DNA of 64,000 bases from Pisolithus tinctorius (GCA_024663395.1 JANFAH010000001.1:3348001-3412000), one strand, 5' to 3'. Positions 1 through 12,040 are shown, counted from the first letter of the stretch. Notes: generated from the letters alone by a model not told the origin. Numbers and translations are program-made.

Positions 1-2
1 CA

Positions 3-3000
3 GGAACGATACGGGTGAACGGAGTAGAAGCCAAAGGAACATTCGAAGTCTTCAATAGTGGAGGAGGGTGGTCTTTCCTGTTTGGAAAACCACTACTACG
101 AGCATTCAAGGCTAAACACGACTACACTACAGATGAAGTCATGATTACAGACGACACAACCACCATGACACTACAGAACCAGTTCATCAGAAACCCAGGA
201 TCGTGCAAAACGAACAAAGAACGAAAAATACGGGTCAACATCACGAGCACAGCGGGTGAACCAGAAAGCATCGAAGAAATACAACCAATGGACACAGGAA
301 AAATATTCACGAGGCTAACGGATCCGTTTGCACCGCCAAGGATCAAGTATATCCTGCAAAACATCAAGATCGGCAGCGATCTGTCAGAAGAAGAAAAACG
401 AAAGGTAACAGAGCTAATCACGGAATTCGCAGATATATTTGCATGCTCCCTCGGTGAGGTACTACCAATACCAGGAGCGCAGATCGACCTAAACATACGA
501 GACGACACAACTTTTCGAACAACGGTAAATCAACGGCCAATGAACCCACTGCAACGTCAGTTCGTGCACAGATGGGTAGATCAAATGCTAGAGGCCGACC
601 TCATCGAACAAGCCAATATCCCGCGGATCAAACACGTCGCACCAACGGTACTAGCGCAAAAAACACACGACATTAACAGAGGAATGATGCTGAGTGACCT
701 CCAACGAGAACTAAACAGACAATGCGCTGACGCAAACCTAGCACAACCGTTCGCAGTAACAACAAACGAACAGGAATGGCAGCCCGACACGACAACAAAA
801 CCATCAAGCGAGGCACTGAAATGGCGCGTAACACAAAACTTCTCGGATCTGAATAAGGTCACCCAAATACCACCGCTGTTTCAAGGCGATATCAGAGCAA
901 AACAACAACATCTAAGCGGACACAAGTATGTCTCAGTGTTCGACTTTGCAGCGGGCTTCTATGCAATACAGATCCCGGAGAAATGGCGACCGTACTTTAC
1001 GTTCTTTGTTGATGGGAAAGGGTACTTCTGGTACAAAAGAATGGCGATGGGATGGACAGGCGCACCAACGATGTTTTCAGCAACGGCAACCAACTGCCTG
1101 CACGACATATTATCGGACAATACAATGGAATTGTTCGTAGACGATGGCAGCTGCGCAGACAACACCTTCGACAGCATGCTAACAAAACTACAAAGGATCT
1201 TCCAGCGATGCAGAATATGCAAACTATCGCTGTCACCAACCAAATGCCGCTTGTATATGACAGAAACGACGTTCGCCGGAGCAACAATCGGACCACACGG
1301 AGTACAACCAGACCTAGCAAAATTGTCAGCAATCGTCAAATGGAAACAACCGGACAATGCACTCAAGCTCACGTCATTCCTCGGACTAGCGGGTCACTTC
1401 CAAGACCTCATTAGAGGGTATGCCAAAATCGAAGGACCGCTTCGGGATTTAATAAAACAAGTTGACATACCTAAGCCCATATCTAAACCCACATACCGAA
1501 AAGCGTTAACTAACTACAAGCTCACAGATAAATGGGAGCCCAAGCACACAGCAGCGTTCCTGGACCTCAAAGTAGCACTAACAAGCCAACCAACATTGCA
1601 CGCACCACACTACGATGGGACACCATTCGTAGTAACTACGGATGGATGCCAAGAAGGCTTCGGAGCCGTACTAACACAGCGTAGCAAGATACAGACACCA
1701 ACGGGCAAGACCATCGAAAAAACGGTACCAATAGTGTTCGCATCGAAACGAACGTCGTCGACTGAGAGGAACTACAAGCCGTTCCTATTAGAGTTCGCAG
1801 CACTAAAGTTCGGCCTGGACCGTTTCACGGATATAGTGTGGGGCTTCCCGGTGGAGATCGAGACAGACTGTCAAGCCCTCAAGGACGTCCTATCAAACGA
1901 CAATATATCCATGGCACACGCACGATGGCGAGATGGGATACTAGCGCACAACATTATAGCGGTGCGACACGTACCAGGACGACTCAACATAGTCACGGAC
2001 GGGCTAAGCCAGCAATGGGACAATATGGAACGCGACAGTGAGGAGGACAGGAGTAGCTGGTCGGTCAGCCCAGACCCCAAAACAACACTAGGACTCGTTA
2101 ATGACATATTCACCATCGACAAACTATCCCAGAGCGACCAAGAATTATGACAATGTTTCAACAGCGAACCGCTGTTCCGCGAGGTCGTGGACGCCATACT
2201 CAACACCGACACAAACACGCCCATTCGCGACCGTAGCAAGGCAAGACATCGGGCAAAACAGTACGTAATACAGGAGGGTAAGTTATGGAGATTATACGGC
2301 GGCACCAGTATCAGGCCACGACACAAGGTGGAGTGCATCTCACGGGAAGAGGCCAAAGAAAAAGCACGACAAGCGCACGAAACCGGAGGACACTGGGGCC
2401 GGGATGCGCTAAAAATCGCCCTAACAGATCGCTACTACGCACCGAAGATGGATCTCGCAGTAATGAAAGCCATACACGACTGCGCAAAATGCAAAAACTT
2501 CGGCACACCCAAACTAAATTCATTATTAGAGCCCATAACAAGAAGACACCCGTTCGAATTACTAGTCGGAGACTACCTAGCAATGCCAACGGGCAAGGGT
2601 GGGTATCACACGCTAGGCCTTTTCTTAGACACGTTTTCACAGCACCTGTGGGTTACTAAGTTCAAAACAGCAGGTACAGCCAAAACGACAGTCGACAGCC
2701 TGGCAAACATCTTCAACAGTTTCACCGCCGCGGAAACGTTCATGACGGATGGAGGCCGCCACTTCAACAACGGGTTGGTCAAAGAATATTGCACTAAGTG
2801 GTCATGCACGCATCACGTAGTAGCCGCATACTCACCATGGATCAACGGACTAGTCGAAGGAACCAACAAGCTACTATTACACGTCCTCAAACACCTGTGC
2901 GCACCAAACGTGGGAGAAGATGGTGCAGAGAATGACGATTGGGAAAAACTGCCGAGAACGTGGCCAGACCACCTGGACAACACAGTCCGGGCCATGAACA

Positions 3001-3653
3001 ATCGCCTCCTTCCGTCCCTCAAGTTCACACCAAAAGAACTACTCCTAGGTTTAGTCGTCGACACAAAGCGCACAGAGCTAACGTCTAGTACCACAGAACC
3101 GTCCGCACTCGACGCAACAATACACATGGCATATGCCACACAGCAACGCCTAGATGGTTACGACGAAGCAGTGAGACACGCGGTCAAACGAAAAACAGCA
3201 TTCGATCGTCGCATGCTGAAACGGCAGCCGGCAGAAGTTGTATTCAACATAGGAGACCTTGTACAAATATACCGGAACGACTTGGACTATACCTTCAAGA
3301 CAGAGCGAAAACTGTTACCTAAGTGGTCCACTCCCCACAGAGTTGCTACGCGTCTGAGAAACTCCTACAGGCTAGAAACACTAGCGGGTACACCGCTCGA
3401 GGGTGAATTCAGTGCACAACGCCTACACACATTCGAACCGAGAGAGGGCACACGCCTGCACAATAACCAACAACGCTATGTACAACAACTACAGCAGAAC
3501 GAGAGTGGAGGTGAAAACAGTATGAATGCGAAAAGCGGGAGAGAAGGAACCGCAGAAGAGGAAGGGAGCAATGAAGATGACGAGCAGGATGGTGTAGGCG
3601 AGGATGGCAAGGATCCCCCGGAGGAAGGGAGCGCTTTGGCGGAGAGGGTATAG
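3..3653 (+). pseudogene. Gypsy pol of A1 (protease end, RT, RNase H, integrase) with one nonsense codon
   Basis: The frame is open from the window edge to a TGA at 2148-2150 and continues in the same frame to 3653. Visible in order are the end of protease (FLFGKPLLRAF), RT palm with an LFVDDG catalytic motif (near 1130), RNase H (TTDGCQEGFG near 1635; IETDCQALKD near 1860), the integrase HHCC zinc domain (ETGGHWGRDA ... CAKC, 2380-2500), and the integrase core with Asp in VGDYLAMPTGK, Asp in FMTDGGRHF and Glu in GLVEGTNK. The C-terminal tail is acidic. The stop lies where the second copy reads on, and TTA-TGA-CAA fits a CGA arginine codon changed by C-to-T. The stop may be recent decay; programmed readthrough is less likely because the sister copy has its stop four codons further on. 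Confidence 0.88.
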
Positions 3654-3737
3654 ACGAGACAACCAGGAGGGAGGGTGAGCAGATGTAGCGGCGCACGCGG
3701 ACGACGAGGACGTCGTCATTTTTTTGAAAGGGGCACA

Positions 3738-3893
3738 TGGAGTGGGGAGGCCCGGGGACAGGAGGCGAGGACACAGCCACAGCGCGCTTAGTCAGACGGA
3801 CACACTTAGACACAGAGGCACACATGTACGGACACGATAGAACAACTACGAGCTCAGCCTAGTCATCAGACCGAAGTCCAGTCCACTGCTCCA
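3738..3893 (+). repeat. 3' LTR of gypsy copy A1
   Basis: This 156-bp LTR begins TGGAGT and ends CTCCA, giving a short terminal inverted repeat TGGAG/CTCCA. It is preceded by a purine-rich stretch (GAAAGGGGCACA) that can serve as polypurine tract. It aligns at both ends with the 159-bp LTRs of element A. The 5' LTR and the left target duplication are outside the window. Confidence 0.8.
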
Positions 3894-4071
3894 TCGTCAA
3901 AACATACTTGTGGAGTCCAAGCTTCTTATTAGTATGCATCGGCCTTGTGGGGGTGCACAAAGTGGGCCTCTGTGCAACTTCTTTCGCTTCCCCCATCATC
4001 AGCCCATTGCTCTTCCCCCTGGCAGTAAGTGACATACGAAGCTCATAGCTGCTCATACCTTGGTCGTGGTC

Positions 4072-6098
4072 ATGTCGGTATATTCCTTCCTCCATCATCT
4101 CTGGACAACCGCCATCTTTCGTAGCTGGCGCGTTCTCATCTTCTTCGCATTATGGGCGACTGCAGTCTGCATCGTCAACTACCACGTTCACAGCCTGGCA
4201 CTCCAACCAACCCTCCTCACCGTGTAGGTGATGTTTATCTTCGCTGTACCTACCGCTATTCACTTACTGCTCGACGATTGATCACAGGCTCGGCACTGTT
4301 CTAGGTTTTGTTATTTCATTCCGCACAACGACAAGTTATGACCGGTACAACGAAGCGAGGAAGCTGTGGGCTCAAGTCATCTATGCCAGTCGCATGTTTT
4401 CCCGAACAGTGTGGTCCATGTTCCGTGTGAGTTGGCGATGGGGACAAAAGCTTCAACGTCCCTTGCTGACTGATATTTCTCATTCCTGCAGCGAACGCCT
4501 CCGGCGTCACAGACAAGGCACTGCTGGACAGGTGTCAGGCCAAGACGCTTCTAGAGAAGAAGACAGTTATCAATTTGCTCGAGGCATACGCTATAGCTGT
4601 CAAGGACTACCTGCACAGGGAAGGTGGGATTGAACATAAAGACATCATCGATTACGTCAAGTTCCTCCCCAAGTACGCTCTATCTTCGAGCACTTCATCC
4701 CACTGCGGTACGATGCACCACTGGCAACCGAAGGACGGAAAAGAAGCAGAAAAGGGCCAGCCGGACCTTGAATGCAGCCGCCGCACTACCTACCCGCGAC
4801 ACCCAGTGCGCCAAGATATCTCATTTACCTCCGGAACCACGACATTAGTATCGAGTCACCCTCTCCGCCCACTAGAGAACGATTCAGGCGGGAACACTCA
4901 AGATTTATTACCTGCCGAGAACCCCCCCGACCGTTTGTTGACGAGTCTATGCACCCATGTGCGGCGTAAGATATGTCGTGCGGAATCCTCGCCATGCCGG
5001 CCAAAGCCCCGAAAGAAAGAGCGTGTTGATAACGTCCCTCTAGAAATATCCTTCTACCTCGTAGGTGTTTATTTTTGGTAATCCCTAGGCTCCTATCTGA
5101 CGAGTGTGAATCAGAGCCCGTACATTGCCTCTCTAGAAGAGCGGAATGACATTATTCACCCCAAGATCGAACCTCCCACGATATGTAGGTTTTCTACACC
5201 ACCAGCTTTACCCAATTGAAGTATTCTCAGCACTTTTGCACACCTCGCTGTGCCAACTGATCGAAGCTCTCACTGACATGGAGAGAATCGCAACCACATC
5301 AGTCATGTACGCATTGGATCTTCGTTTACATGCCATACCTCTCAGCGAGACCCTAGATACTCGATGCATCTGTGGCTACTAACGCTCATCTACTGCCTTT
5401 TTTTGGTGTGTGCGACTTGATGATCATGGTGACGCCGAAGGATTTAGTTTGTCGTTAGCCATTCCAAACTTTGTCTACATTGGGCTGGCTCACAGTACCT
5501 GGTACCGTTCTTGCGGTAAGTTTTGGCACATAAAGTTGTGTTAAGATCGGCTGAACGACCCACCCCTGTGTTAGAGTTTTATGTTTTTCGGCTTCCTTGT
5601 ACTTAGCCGGTGCGGAGATTGAGAGTGAGTGCAACCACTGGTGATGAGACCACGCTAGCGTACTGACGTGCCCTCACACCAACCCTCCTTCAGATCCGTC
5701 TGGTACGGTTTTTCGTATTGGAGTCATTTACATACTCATGCTGTAAACTGTCCGCTAAAGGTTATGACAAGAATGACTTGGTAGGTGGACTCTTTACTCA
5801 CTTAAATCATTTGGTCAAGTGACACTCCCTGTCCGCGTAGAACCTCGACGAGCTTGTTCAGATTATCCGTAAGTTACTCCTCGTCAGCCCTTGGACCTAC
5901 TCAACCATGGCCTGCTTTTGTGTACGTATAGAGAAGGATCTACACTCAATGTCCTCGCCTCCTACTCCGAGACCCTCCGAGTGGGTATTCTGTAAGGACA
6001 ACAATATCCTCTTCCTATCCCGCCAAAACAATGAAATGGTCTCACCTGAAGAATGGCTAAGGAGACGGAAGGCCAACCTGACCAGACGTGCAACGTGA
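4072..6098 (+). CDS. Bestrophin-like (UPF0187) anion channel, 12 exons, one apparent frameshift
   Basis: Members of this family form chloride/anion channels in the plasma or organellar membrane. Proposed exons: 4072-4223, 4288-4424, 4492-5060, 5115-5184, 5222-5306, 5357-5405, 5459-5515, 5575-5624, 5694-5702, 5761-5780, 5841-5868 and 5932-6098 (about 463 residues). Family landmarks are LGTVLGFVISFRTTTSYDRY with RKLWAQVI (exon 2), KTVINLLEAYAIAVKDYL and VKFLPKYAL (exon 3), HLWLLTLIYCLF then LGWLTVPGTVLA, and NPSG/YDKNDL/NLDELVQ across the small 3' exons. Exon 8 needs one base removed near 5605 to join FFGFLVL to AGAEIE, so the gene may be a recent pseudogene or carry a sequence error. A 9-nt exon and a 37-nt intron are unusually small. 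ATG 4072 is the first Met in frame. A gypsy LTR ends 178 bp upstream. Confidence 0.78.
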
Positions 6099-6342
6099 CA
6101 TACGTATGATGGTGAATGTGATCGTAGGTATATAGCGCGTCCAGGAAGATGGTTATTCGAGTGATATCCTTCGCTAGTATGGAGTACTCTATCAGTGTTG
6201 TATGCATCGAAGTAGAAGTATGCTATGGAACAGTGACTAAAGCACGGTATTTAACAGACAGCAGGGTATGAAAATGAGGTATGCATAGGCAGATAGGTGG
6301 TGATACCGAAGGACATGGTCATTACATGGCATGGTCCATCTT

Positions 6343-7677
6343 TCAGGCTGTTTTTTTCGTCTCCGAGCGGGCAAGGTGATCGAGGTATCCGTTGTATGCG
6401 GCTTCTGCATCGCGGTACAGTAGTTCCATCAGTTTCTTATCTTGCCATGGTGCTAAGGTGTCCAAGGAGGTCTCGAAGCGGAGCTCCTGATCGGTACGGA
6501 TTCGTGATAAGATGTCCTCCTTGAACTTCAACCATTCAGGGGTATCGTTAGGGATCAGCATATTGAGGATTTTTCCCGGGTCTTTGGGTTTCAGAACCAG
6601 AAGCATAAACACAACTGCAGAGGTCCGCGTGCCGAGACTGTACCTCCAGGCATTGGGGCGACGCAACACACCCCTAACGAAGACTTCGCTCTGAATACTC
6701 TCCTTGTCTATGGAGGAAAGCCACATGTTATATGCCCAAGACACCCCAAGAGAGCCGATGAACATAATCTGGCCAAAAAGCGAGCATTGGGGAATGAGAA
6801 GTATTTGTGCGATGAGCTGCAAGACGAGGAGGATCGCACACCACTTGATCCAATACCGCCACCTGAAGGACAGCGTGGCAGAGCCTAAGGTGATGGAATT
6901 CGCGGCGTCCCCACTACCCTTCAGTACGATAATCTCTTTGTCCTTTTCCGACACAAGGATGCCATCCCCGGGAACGTCCACTCGGGGGATTGGGTATTGA
7001 AATATAAAATCTGCTGCGCCGATAACGATGCACGATATTCCATTGACAAGTATTCCGAGGACGATCAGGGAGAAGGAAAACCAGTCCTCGAATACCCCAC
7101 ATGCAACGGCCGTGCCGACGCTGGCCAGAATGGGTATGGTGGCGACGATGGGAGGGTATATCGGAGTGCGTAACATGGCTTGATTGCTTGGGGCGTGTTC
7201 GAGCTCGGTGATAGTAACCGCTATTGGTTGGGTCTGTCTGCTCGGGATTTCCACCGTTTCCAGGCGTTCCACTGAGTGCTTCATAAGAAGTGCAGAGAAG
7301 GGACCTGTTTCCTCTAGAACTGTTCCATTATGACCACCGATATATTTTGTTCCCCTTAGCTCTTCCAGCCCTAACAGGGTGGCAAGATCGGTCGGGACTC
7401 CGGGGAAGAGACCCTCGAGAAGTTTAGAGTCGGAAACTCTGCCGTAGCGCCTGGCAACCTCGTAGGTACCAGGACAATTGTACCACCCTAGCCATCTTCT
7501 GCTAGGATCCAAGTGAATGGTAGTCATAGCAGTCACGGCTACGTCACCACCAAAGAAGCTAGCCATGCCCCCAGTGTCGAGCGAGAAGCCGCTCGAATTA
7601 CTGTTATCGTTGAGTGGGGCATTTCCGGAATAGAGGGCACGGCGTTCAAGGACGTCAGAGAGCCGAGGTATGAACAT
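6343..7677 (-). CDS. Multi-pass membrane protein of unknown function, tandem copy 1
   Basis: A single 444-residue exon with ATG at 7677. I do not recognise a named domain. The N-terminal third is soluble and includes DTGGMASFFGGDVAVTAMTT. Five hydrophobic segments follow, roughly residues 180-205, 210-240, 290-310, 315-335 and 360-375, and the C-terminus is charged. The cytosolic loop holds ILVSEKDKEIIVLKG. Copy 2 (8692-10032, same strand) is colinear over its whole length with about four residues in five identical, so the pair arose by tandem duplication of a unit of about 2.35 kb. Full open frames in both copies indicate that both are maintained. Proteins of this look are often lineage-specific in mushrooms, so no function is proposed. 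Confidence 0.8.
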   Translation of the reverse strand: MFIPRLSDVLERRALYSGNAPLNDNSNSSGFSLDTGGMASFFGGDVAVTAMTTIHLDPSRRWLGWYNCPGTYEVARRYGRVSDSKLLEGLFPGVPTDLATLLGLEELRGTKYIGGHNGTVLEETGPFSALLMKHSVERLETVEIPSRQTQPIAVTITELEHAPSNQAMLRTPIYPPIVATIPILASVGTAVACGVFEDWFSFSLIVLGILVNGISCIVIGAADFIFQYPIPRVDVPGDGILVSEKDKEIIVLKGSGDAANSITLGSATLSFRWRYWIKWCAILLVLQLIAQILLIPQCSLFGQIMFIGSLGVSWAYNMWLSSIDKESIQSEVFVRGVLRRPNAWRYSLGTRTSAVVFMLLVLKPKDPGKILNMLIPNDTPEWLKFKEDILSRIRTDQELRFETSLDTLAPWQDKKLMELLYRDAEAAYNGYLDHLARSETKKTA

Positions 7678-8691
7678 TTAACCAGCTCGACGACTCGGAG
7701 TTGGCTTGAAGAAAATCCAGCACAGACTCTTGAGAACAGACTCGTATGCATAAGTAGAAAAGTACGGGCGTCTAAATGACCACTTCCCTGAGGCATCGCT
7801 TGCACGCCAGGGTTAGGGCCAGCTCGTCGGACGAGCCGAATAGTCCATTTGGTTGCCCGTATCATAACCACAGGTATTCCATCAGGAAGCTGTCAAGTTG
7901 ATATGATTGAAAGGCATTGCAGGTAGCTCAGCAATTCTGGCAAGTCGGTACTAAACTTCAACTGAAGGGGCCCGCCGGCCCGGTGACCTATGGTGAGGTG
8001 CCGAAAGTTATGTGGATCGCACTACTGCTGTACAAGAATTTGCTCCCGCTCAATTGGCGTGTATGTATGACAGGTCCGATCATTGGTGGCAAAGATCGCG
8101 CAATGTTTGATAACTTTGTAGGTTCACACAGTATGGGCTTCAATGGATTCGAGCAATGAGGGGAAATAGTAAGTACCAACTGGTTCCGAGTCAGGCGGTA
8201 GCAAATGTGAGGAATGTGATCAGGAGATCGAACCCCTCAAGTTGTGTAACAATATACACAGCCCAAACACAGCCCTCAAGACGCCATTGGAGGAAGCACG
8301 TGATGTACATAGTTACAAAGTTTTACAAGTGAAAGTAGTTTTTGTTTTTCCAAGGGATTTGCTATCGACAGTCTGTGGTAGTGGCTGAATGTTAGGGCAA
8401 GAGTGGTAAACATCTGTAGCATATTGTTCAGCGGGGTGGATTATATAGGGTGGTAGATGACATAACTGTTGCATGGTGAGTTGTGTATATGGTCAGTGAA
8501 CGATGTACAAGCAATCATCAATGATGTGGAGGATGGGCTGGGCGCATAATGAAGTAGAGCCGCAGACCTGCCTCCCAAGTGTCCATACGGCATCGACGAT
8601 ACCCAAGCGATAAAAGGTGGCTGGTATGTACAAACGAATGCTACAGAGATAGTGACACAATTGGATGAAGCCATTACTTGCCGTGAACCGT
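7678..8691. other. Intergenic, between tandem membrane-protein genes
   Basis: About 1 kb holding the upstream region of copy 1 and the downstream region of copy 2. Short frames here (for example 7917-8159) resemble no known protein and have no partner in the other intergenic unit. No RNA gene was recognised. Confidence 0.6.
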
Positions 8692-10032
8692 CTATAAGGA
8701 TGTATCTTTCGTATCCGAGCGAGCAAGGTGATCAAGGTACCCGTTGTATGCGGCTTCCGCATCACCGTACAGTAACTCTGTCAGTGCCTTATCGGGCCCC
8801 GGTGCTAAGGCATCCCAGACGGAGGTCTCGAAGCGAAGCTCTTGATTAGTACGGATCCGTGATAAGATGTCATCCTTGAATTTCAGCCATACAGGGGTAT
8901 CATTAGGGAGTAGCATATTCAGGATTTTTCTTGGGTCTTTGGGTTTCAAAACCAGAAGCGTAAACACAACCGCAGAGGTCCGCGTGCCAAGACTGTACCT
9001 CCAGAATCTGGGGCAGCGCAGTACACCTCTGACGAAGACCTCTCCCTGAATATTCTCTTTATTTTTGGAGGAGAGCCACAAATTGTAGCCCCAAGACACG
9101 GTAAGCGAGCCGATGAACATGATCTGGCCAAAAAGCGTGCCTTGTGGGATGAGGAGTATTTGCACAATGAGCTGGAAGACGAGGAGAATTGCACACCACT
9201 TGATCCACCGCTGCCACCTGAAACGCAGTGTGGCAGAGCCCGAGTTGATGCAACACACCGAACTCCCATTACCCTTCAACACGATAATTTCCTTGTCCTT
9301 TTCCGACACAAGGATGCCGTCCCCAGGACCGTCCACGTGGGGAATGGGGTATTGGAGAATAAATTCTCCTGCACCAATGACGATGCACGATATGCCATTG
9401 ACAAGCACTCCGAGGACGATCATGGAGAAGGAAAACCAATCTCGGAATACGCCACAAGCGACAGCCGTGCCGATGCTGGCTAGAATGGGTGCACTGGCAG
9501 CGATGGGAGGGTATATGGAGGTGCGTAACACGGCTTGATTGCTTGGGGAGTGTTCGAGTTCAATTATGGTGATGGCTATCGGCTGCGTCTTTCTGCAGTG
9601 GATTTCGATCGGGTCTAAATGTCGCGCACAATTCTTCATAAGAAGTGCGGAGAAGGGACTCGTCTCCTCCAGGATTGTTCCGCTATGAGCGGCGATATAC
9701 TTTGTCCCCTTTAACCCTTCCAGCCCTAACAGGGTAGCGAGATCGGTTGGAACCCCTGGGAAGAGACCTTGAAGAAGTCTAGAGTCCGAAATCCTGCCAT
9801 AGCGTCTGGCCACCTCGTAGGTGCCCGGGGAATTGTACCACCCCAGCCATCGCCTGGTAGGATCCAAGTGAATGGTGGTCATAGCAGTCACAGCCACGTC
9901 ACCACCAAAGAAACTAGCCATGCCTCCGGTGTCGAGCGAGAAGCCGTACGAATTACTTTGACCGCTGAGCGGGGCGTTTCCTGAATAGAGCGTACGACGA
10001 TCGAGAGCATTGGAAACCTGAGGTATGAACAT
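8692..10032 (-). CDS. Multi-pass membrane protein of unknown function, tandem copy 2
   Basis: A single 446-residue exon with ATG at 10032, paralogous to 6343-7677. The same segments recur: LDTGGMASFFGGDVAVTAM, RWLGWYN, GLFPGVPTDLATLLGLE, five hydrophobic stretches, and ILVSEKDKEIIVLKG. The most divergent part is the loop following that motif (GNGSSVCCINSG against GSGDAANSITLG) and the extreme C-terminus. Both genes point the same way with about 1 kb between them, so each probably has its own promoter. Confidence 0.8.
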   Translation of the reverse strand: MFIPQVSNALDRRTLYSGNAPLSGQSNSYGFSLDTGGMASFFGGDVAVTAMTTIHLDPTRRWLGWYNSPGTYEVARRYGRISDSRLLQGLFPGVPTDLATLLGLEGLKGTKYIAAHSGTILEETSPFSALLMKNCARHLDPIEIHCRKTQPIAITIIELEHSPSNQAVLRTSIYPPIAASAPILASIGTAVACGVFRDWFSFSMIVLGVLVNGISCIVIGAGEFILQYPIPHVDGPGDGILVSEKDKEIIVLKGNGSSVCCINSGSATLRFRWQRWIKWCAILLVFQLIVQILLIPQGTLFGQIMFIGSLTVSWGYNLWLSSKNKENIQGEVFVRGVLRCPRFWRYSLGTRTSAVVFTLLVLKPKDPRKILNMLLPNDTPVWLKFKDDILSRIRTNQELRFETSVWDALAPGPDKALTELLYGDAEAAYNGYLDHLARSDTKDTSL

Positions 10033-10649
10033 TGCTCACTGTGGAACAACACTTTCTGAGAAAGCACGGGCGTCTAAGTAGCCACTGCTCTGCGTCTGCT
10101 GCGGGGCACCCGCTTCTGTGCACATTCAGAGCACATGGGCCCACGAGTCCGGGTGGGTCCGCGCGCCACCATTATAATTGTGGGTTTTCCGCCATGAAGC
10201 CTGGTGGTAGCGCGTCAACCCACCGTGGGTTGTTTAGCGAAGTTGGAGCATTGCAAGTCCGGTCGAAGGGCGCTACCGTAACTTTGGCTTGGGATATCAT
10301 TTTGATGCGGTGACCAGGGATTTCTAAAGAGTTTGCCGGGATGCCAGAAGTCACGTGCATCCACATTAGCCTCTCGACCGCCACAAAGATATGGTCTTCA
10401 ACAGATCTAATTGTCGATCAACGGGGAAAATCGAAAGTAATGGTGCAATGTGCTAAGTTATATCGAAATAAGTGAAGAATAAGAAGCTTGTTACAAGTTG
10501 TAATCGCGACGTTCAAGGTTATTCGTGCTCTAGTGATACAGACATGCCAATGCCAAATGTTCAATGAAAATGTTTGATGCCGAGTCCCGCATAGTGCAGG
10601 TGTATGTGTGAGATGCTGGTGAGAAGGCAGATATATCCTGCCCCAAGCT
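10033..10649. other. Intergenic
   Basis: About 620 bases between the start of membrane-protein copy 2 and the 3' end of the zinc-finger gene, both on the minus strand. No further coding signal, RNA gene or repeat was seen. Confidence 0.55.
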
Positions 10650-12040
10650 CTAGCATTGCAGGTGTATTTGGGGGAAGGTGTCGGCAGCACCTACGCCGAA
10701 TCCATTGACGCTAGGGAATCCAAGGAATCCCTGCGGTCCGAGTACGTCAGTGAATGCGAAGCCTCCATCAAATTCTGCAAGGGGAGGTCGTGAAACGCCA
10801 GATGTAAGAGATGGTGAGTCGTTGTGGGGAAAAACACCAGCACTCTGAAGGGGTTGGATCGGAGCAACAAAGCCCTGTTGACAAGCATTATAAGCAGGGC
10901 CAGAGAAGATGCTATCGCTGTCGCCGGGGGAAGGCACAGGAACCCAGAGATTAGAGATGTCTGCGCCGCTTTGGATATATGGCAGCTCCTGCTCGAAACC
11001 TTGAAAAATCGATGGGTAGGACACAGTTGGTATCTCGATACCTCGAGAACACAGAAGTTCCGGGTTGAAGGGGTCCTCCACCAAATAAGACACTGAGGGT
11101 AGGTTGTCATAAGATGCAGCGCGAGTGGCCAGTGCACTGTCGTACGCAGGGTACGTGTTGGGGGCTACAAGGCCAGGTATGAGGGCGGAACAGGAGGACT
11201 GTTCCGCAAAGAGCTCATCAAGCTCAGACAACTGACGCTCAAGCCACGTAAACTCGTCAAAGCTCGAATCCTCGGAAGAAGATGGTGATGAGGTAGGGTA
11301 TGGGGAGTGTCTTTCGCGTTTCCGAGTTTTTTTGCAGGATTTTGTCGCCGATGAACGAGTTTTCTTATCTTTGGGATCGTAACCATGGGCCTTTCTACGG
11401 TGACGTGTAAGGGAGCCAGGATCAGAAGTTGTGTAGGTGCATTCTGGGTGCGGGCACTTGTTTGGGCGTGCACCAGTGCTAGAGAAAACGGAGTGAGATA
11501 ATGTACTAACCACTAACGCGTCAAACAGGACCTACTGGGTATGAATATGCGTGGTCAAATTAGAACGTTGAAGGGCCTTATACTCGCACCCTGCGTAGGG
11601 GCAAGGAAACATGCTACGAATGTTGTGTCAGCACCATACGCTCCGAAGAGATCGGCCTCCACTTACAACGCCTCCTTGTTCGCTGCATGCGTACGCATAT
11701 GGCGGGGAAGATCAGCTTTCCGACTCAATTTCTTGTCGCAAATGTGACACAATCCAGGTTCCTGTTCACAGGGTTAGATTCGCGCGCAGAGTTCCTGAGG
11801 ACCACGCACAAATGCAGGGGAGGCGCGCGTGACAGGCATTTCCAAAGTGTATGGTGCAATAGATGATGGGTTCAGGGAGGTAGGGCAAACGGAGGTTCGT
11901 TCAATGAACAGAAGGGGAGCAGAGGAGCGATTGATCTCGTAACGCGGATCAGAGGGAAGTGGGCGCCAGCGGGCTTGAACATTGTGCAGCCCACACGCCC
12001 CCTCCTTTATGGCATTCCACACACCGCACCGTTGGACCAC
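10650..12040 (-). CDS. C2H2 zinc-finger protein (three fingers), probable transcription factor; 5' end uncertain
   Basis: Three exons are read on the minus strand: 10650-11478, 11536-11613, and one ending at 11667 whose start lies somewhere up to 12040. Splicing creates three fingers: CHICDKKLSRKADLPRHMRTH, CPYAGCEYKALQRSNLTTHI completed as HTH across the second junction, and CPHPEC...TRHRRKAH. The joined linker THTGARPNKCP is the classic finger linker, which supports the splice sites. After the fingers come a basic stretch (KSCKKTRKRERH), an acidic SSEDSSFDEF patch and a long low-complexity tail, as in nuclear DNA-binding regulators. A TAA at 11774-11776 lies in frame between the upstream open stretch (to 12040) and finger 1. 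Either an unseen intron removes it or the gene carries a nonsense mutation. Confidence 0.72.

Larger units (their letters stand above)
1..3893 (+). mobile_element. Ty3/gypsy LTR retrotransposon, copy A1, 5' part outside window
   Basis: The left edge falls inside the protease region of a gypsy-type element. What remains is the end of protease, RT, RNase H, integrase and a 156-bp 3' LTR. The same family recurs as element A (17677-40364), which shares protein order, the start of the LTR (TGGAGT) and its end (CACTGCTCCA). The element stops about 180 bp before the start codon of a bestrophin-like gene, so it lies in that gene's 5' flank. It is not competent as read, because pol has one in-frame stop and the 5' half is not in view. 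Confidence 0.9.

Noticed and set aside
7917..8159. Possible 80-codon gene between the tandem membrane-protein genes
   Set aside because: No recognisable domain, no splice context and no counterpart in the duplicated unit.
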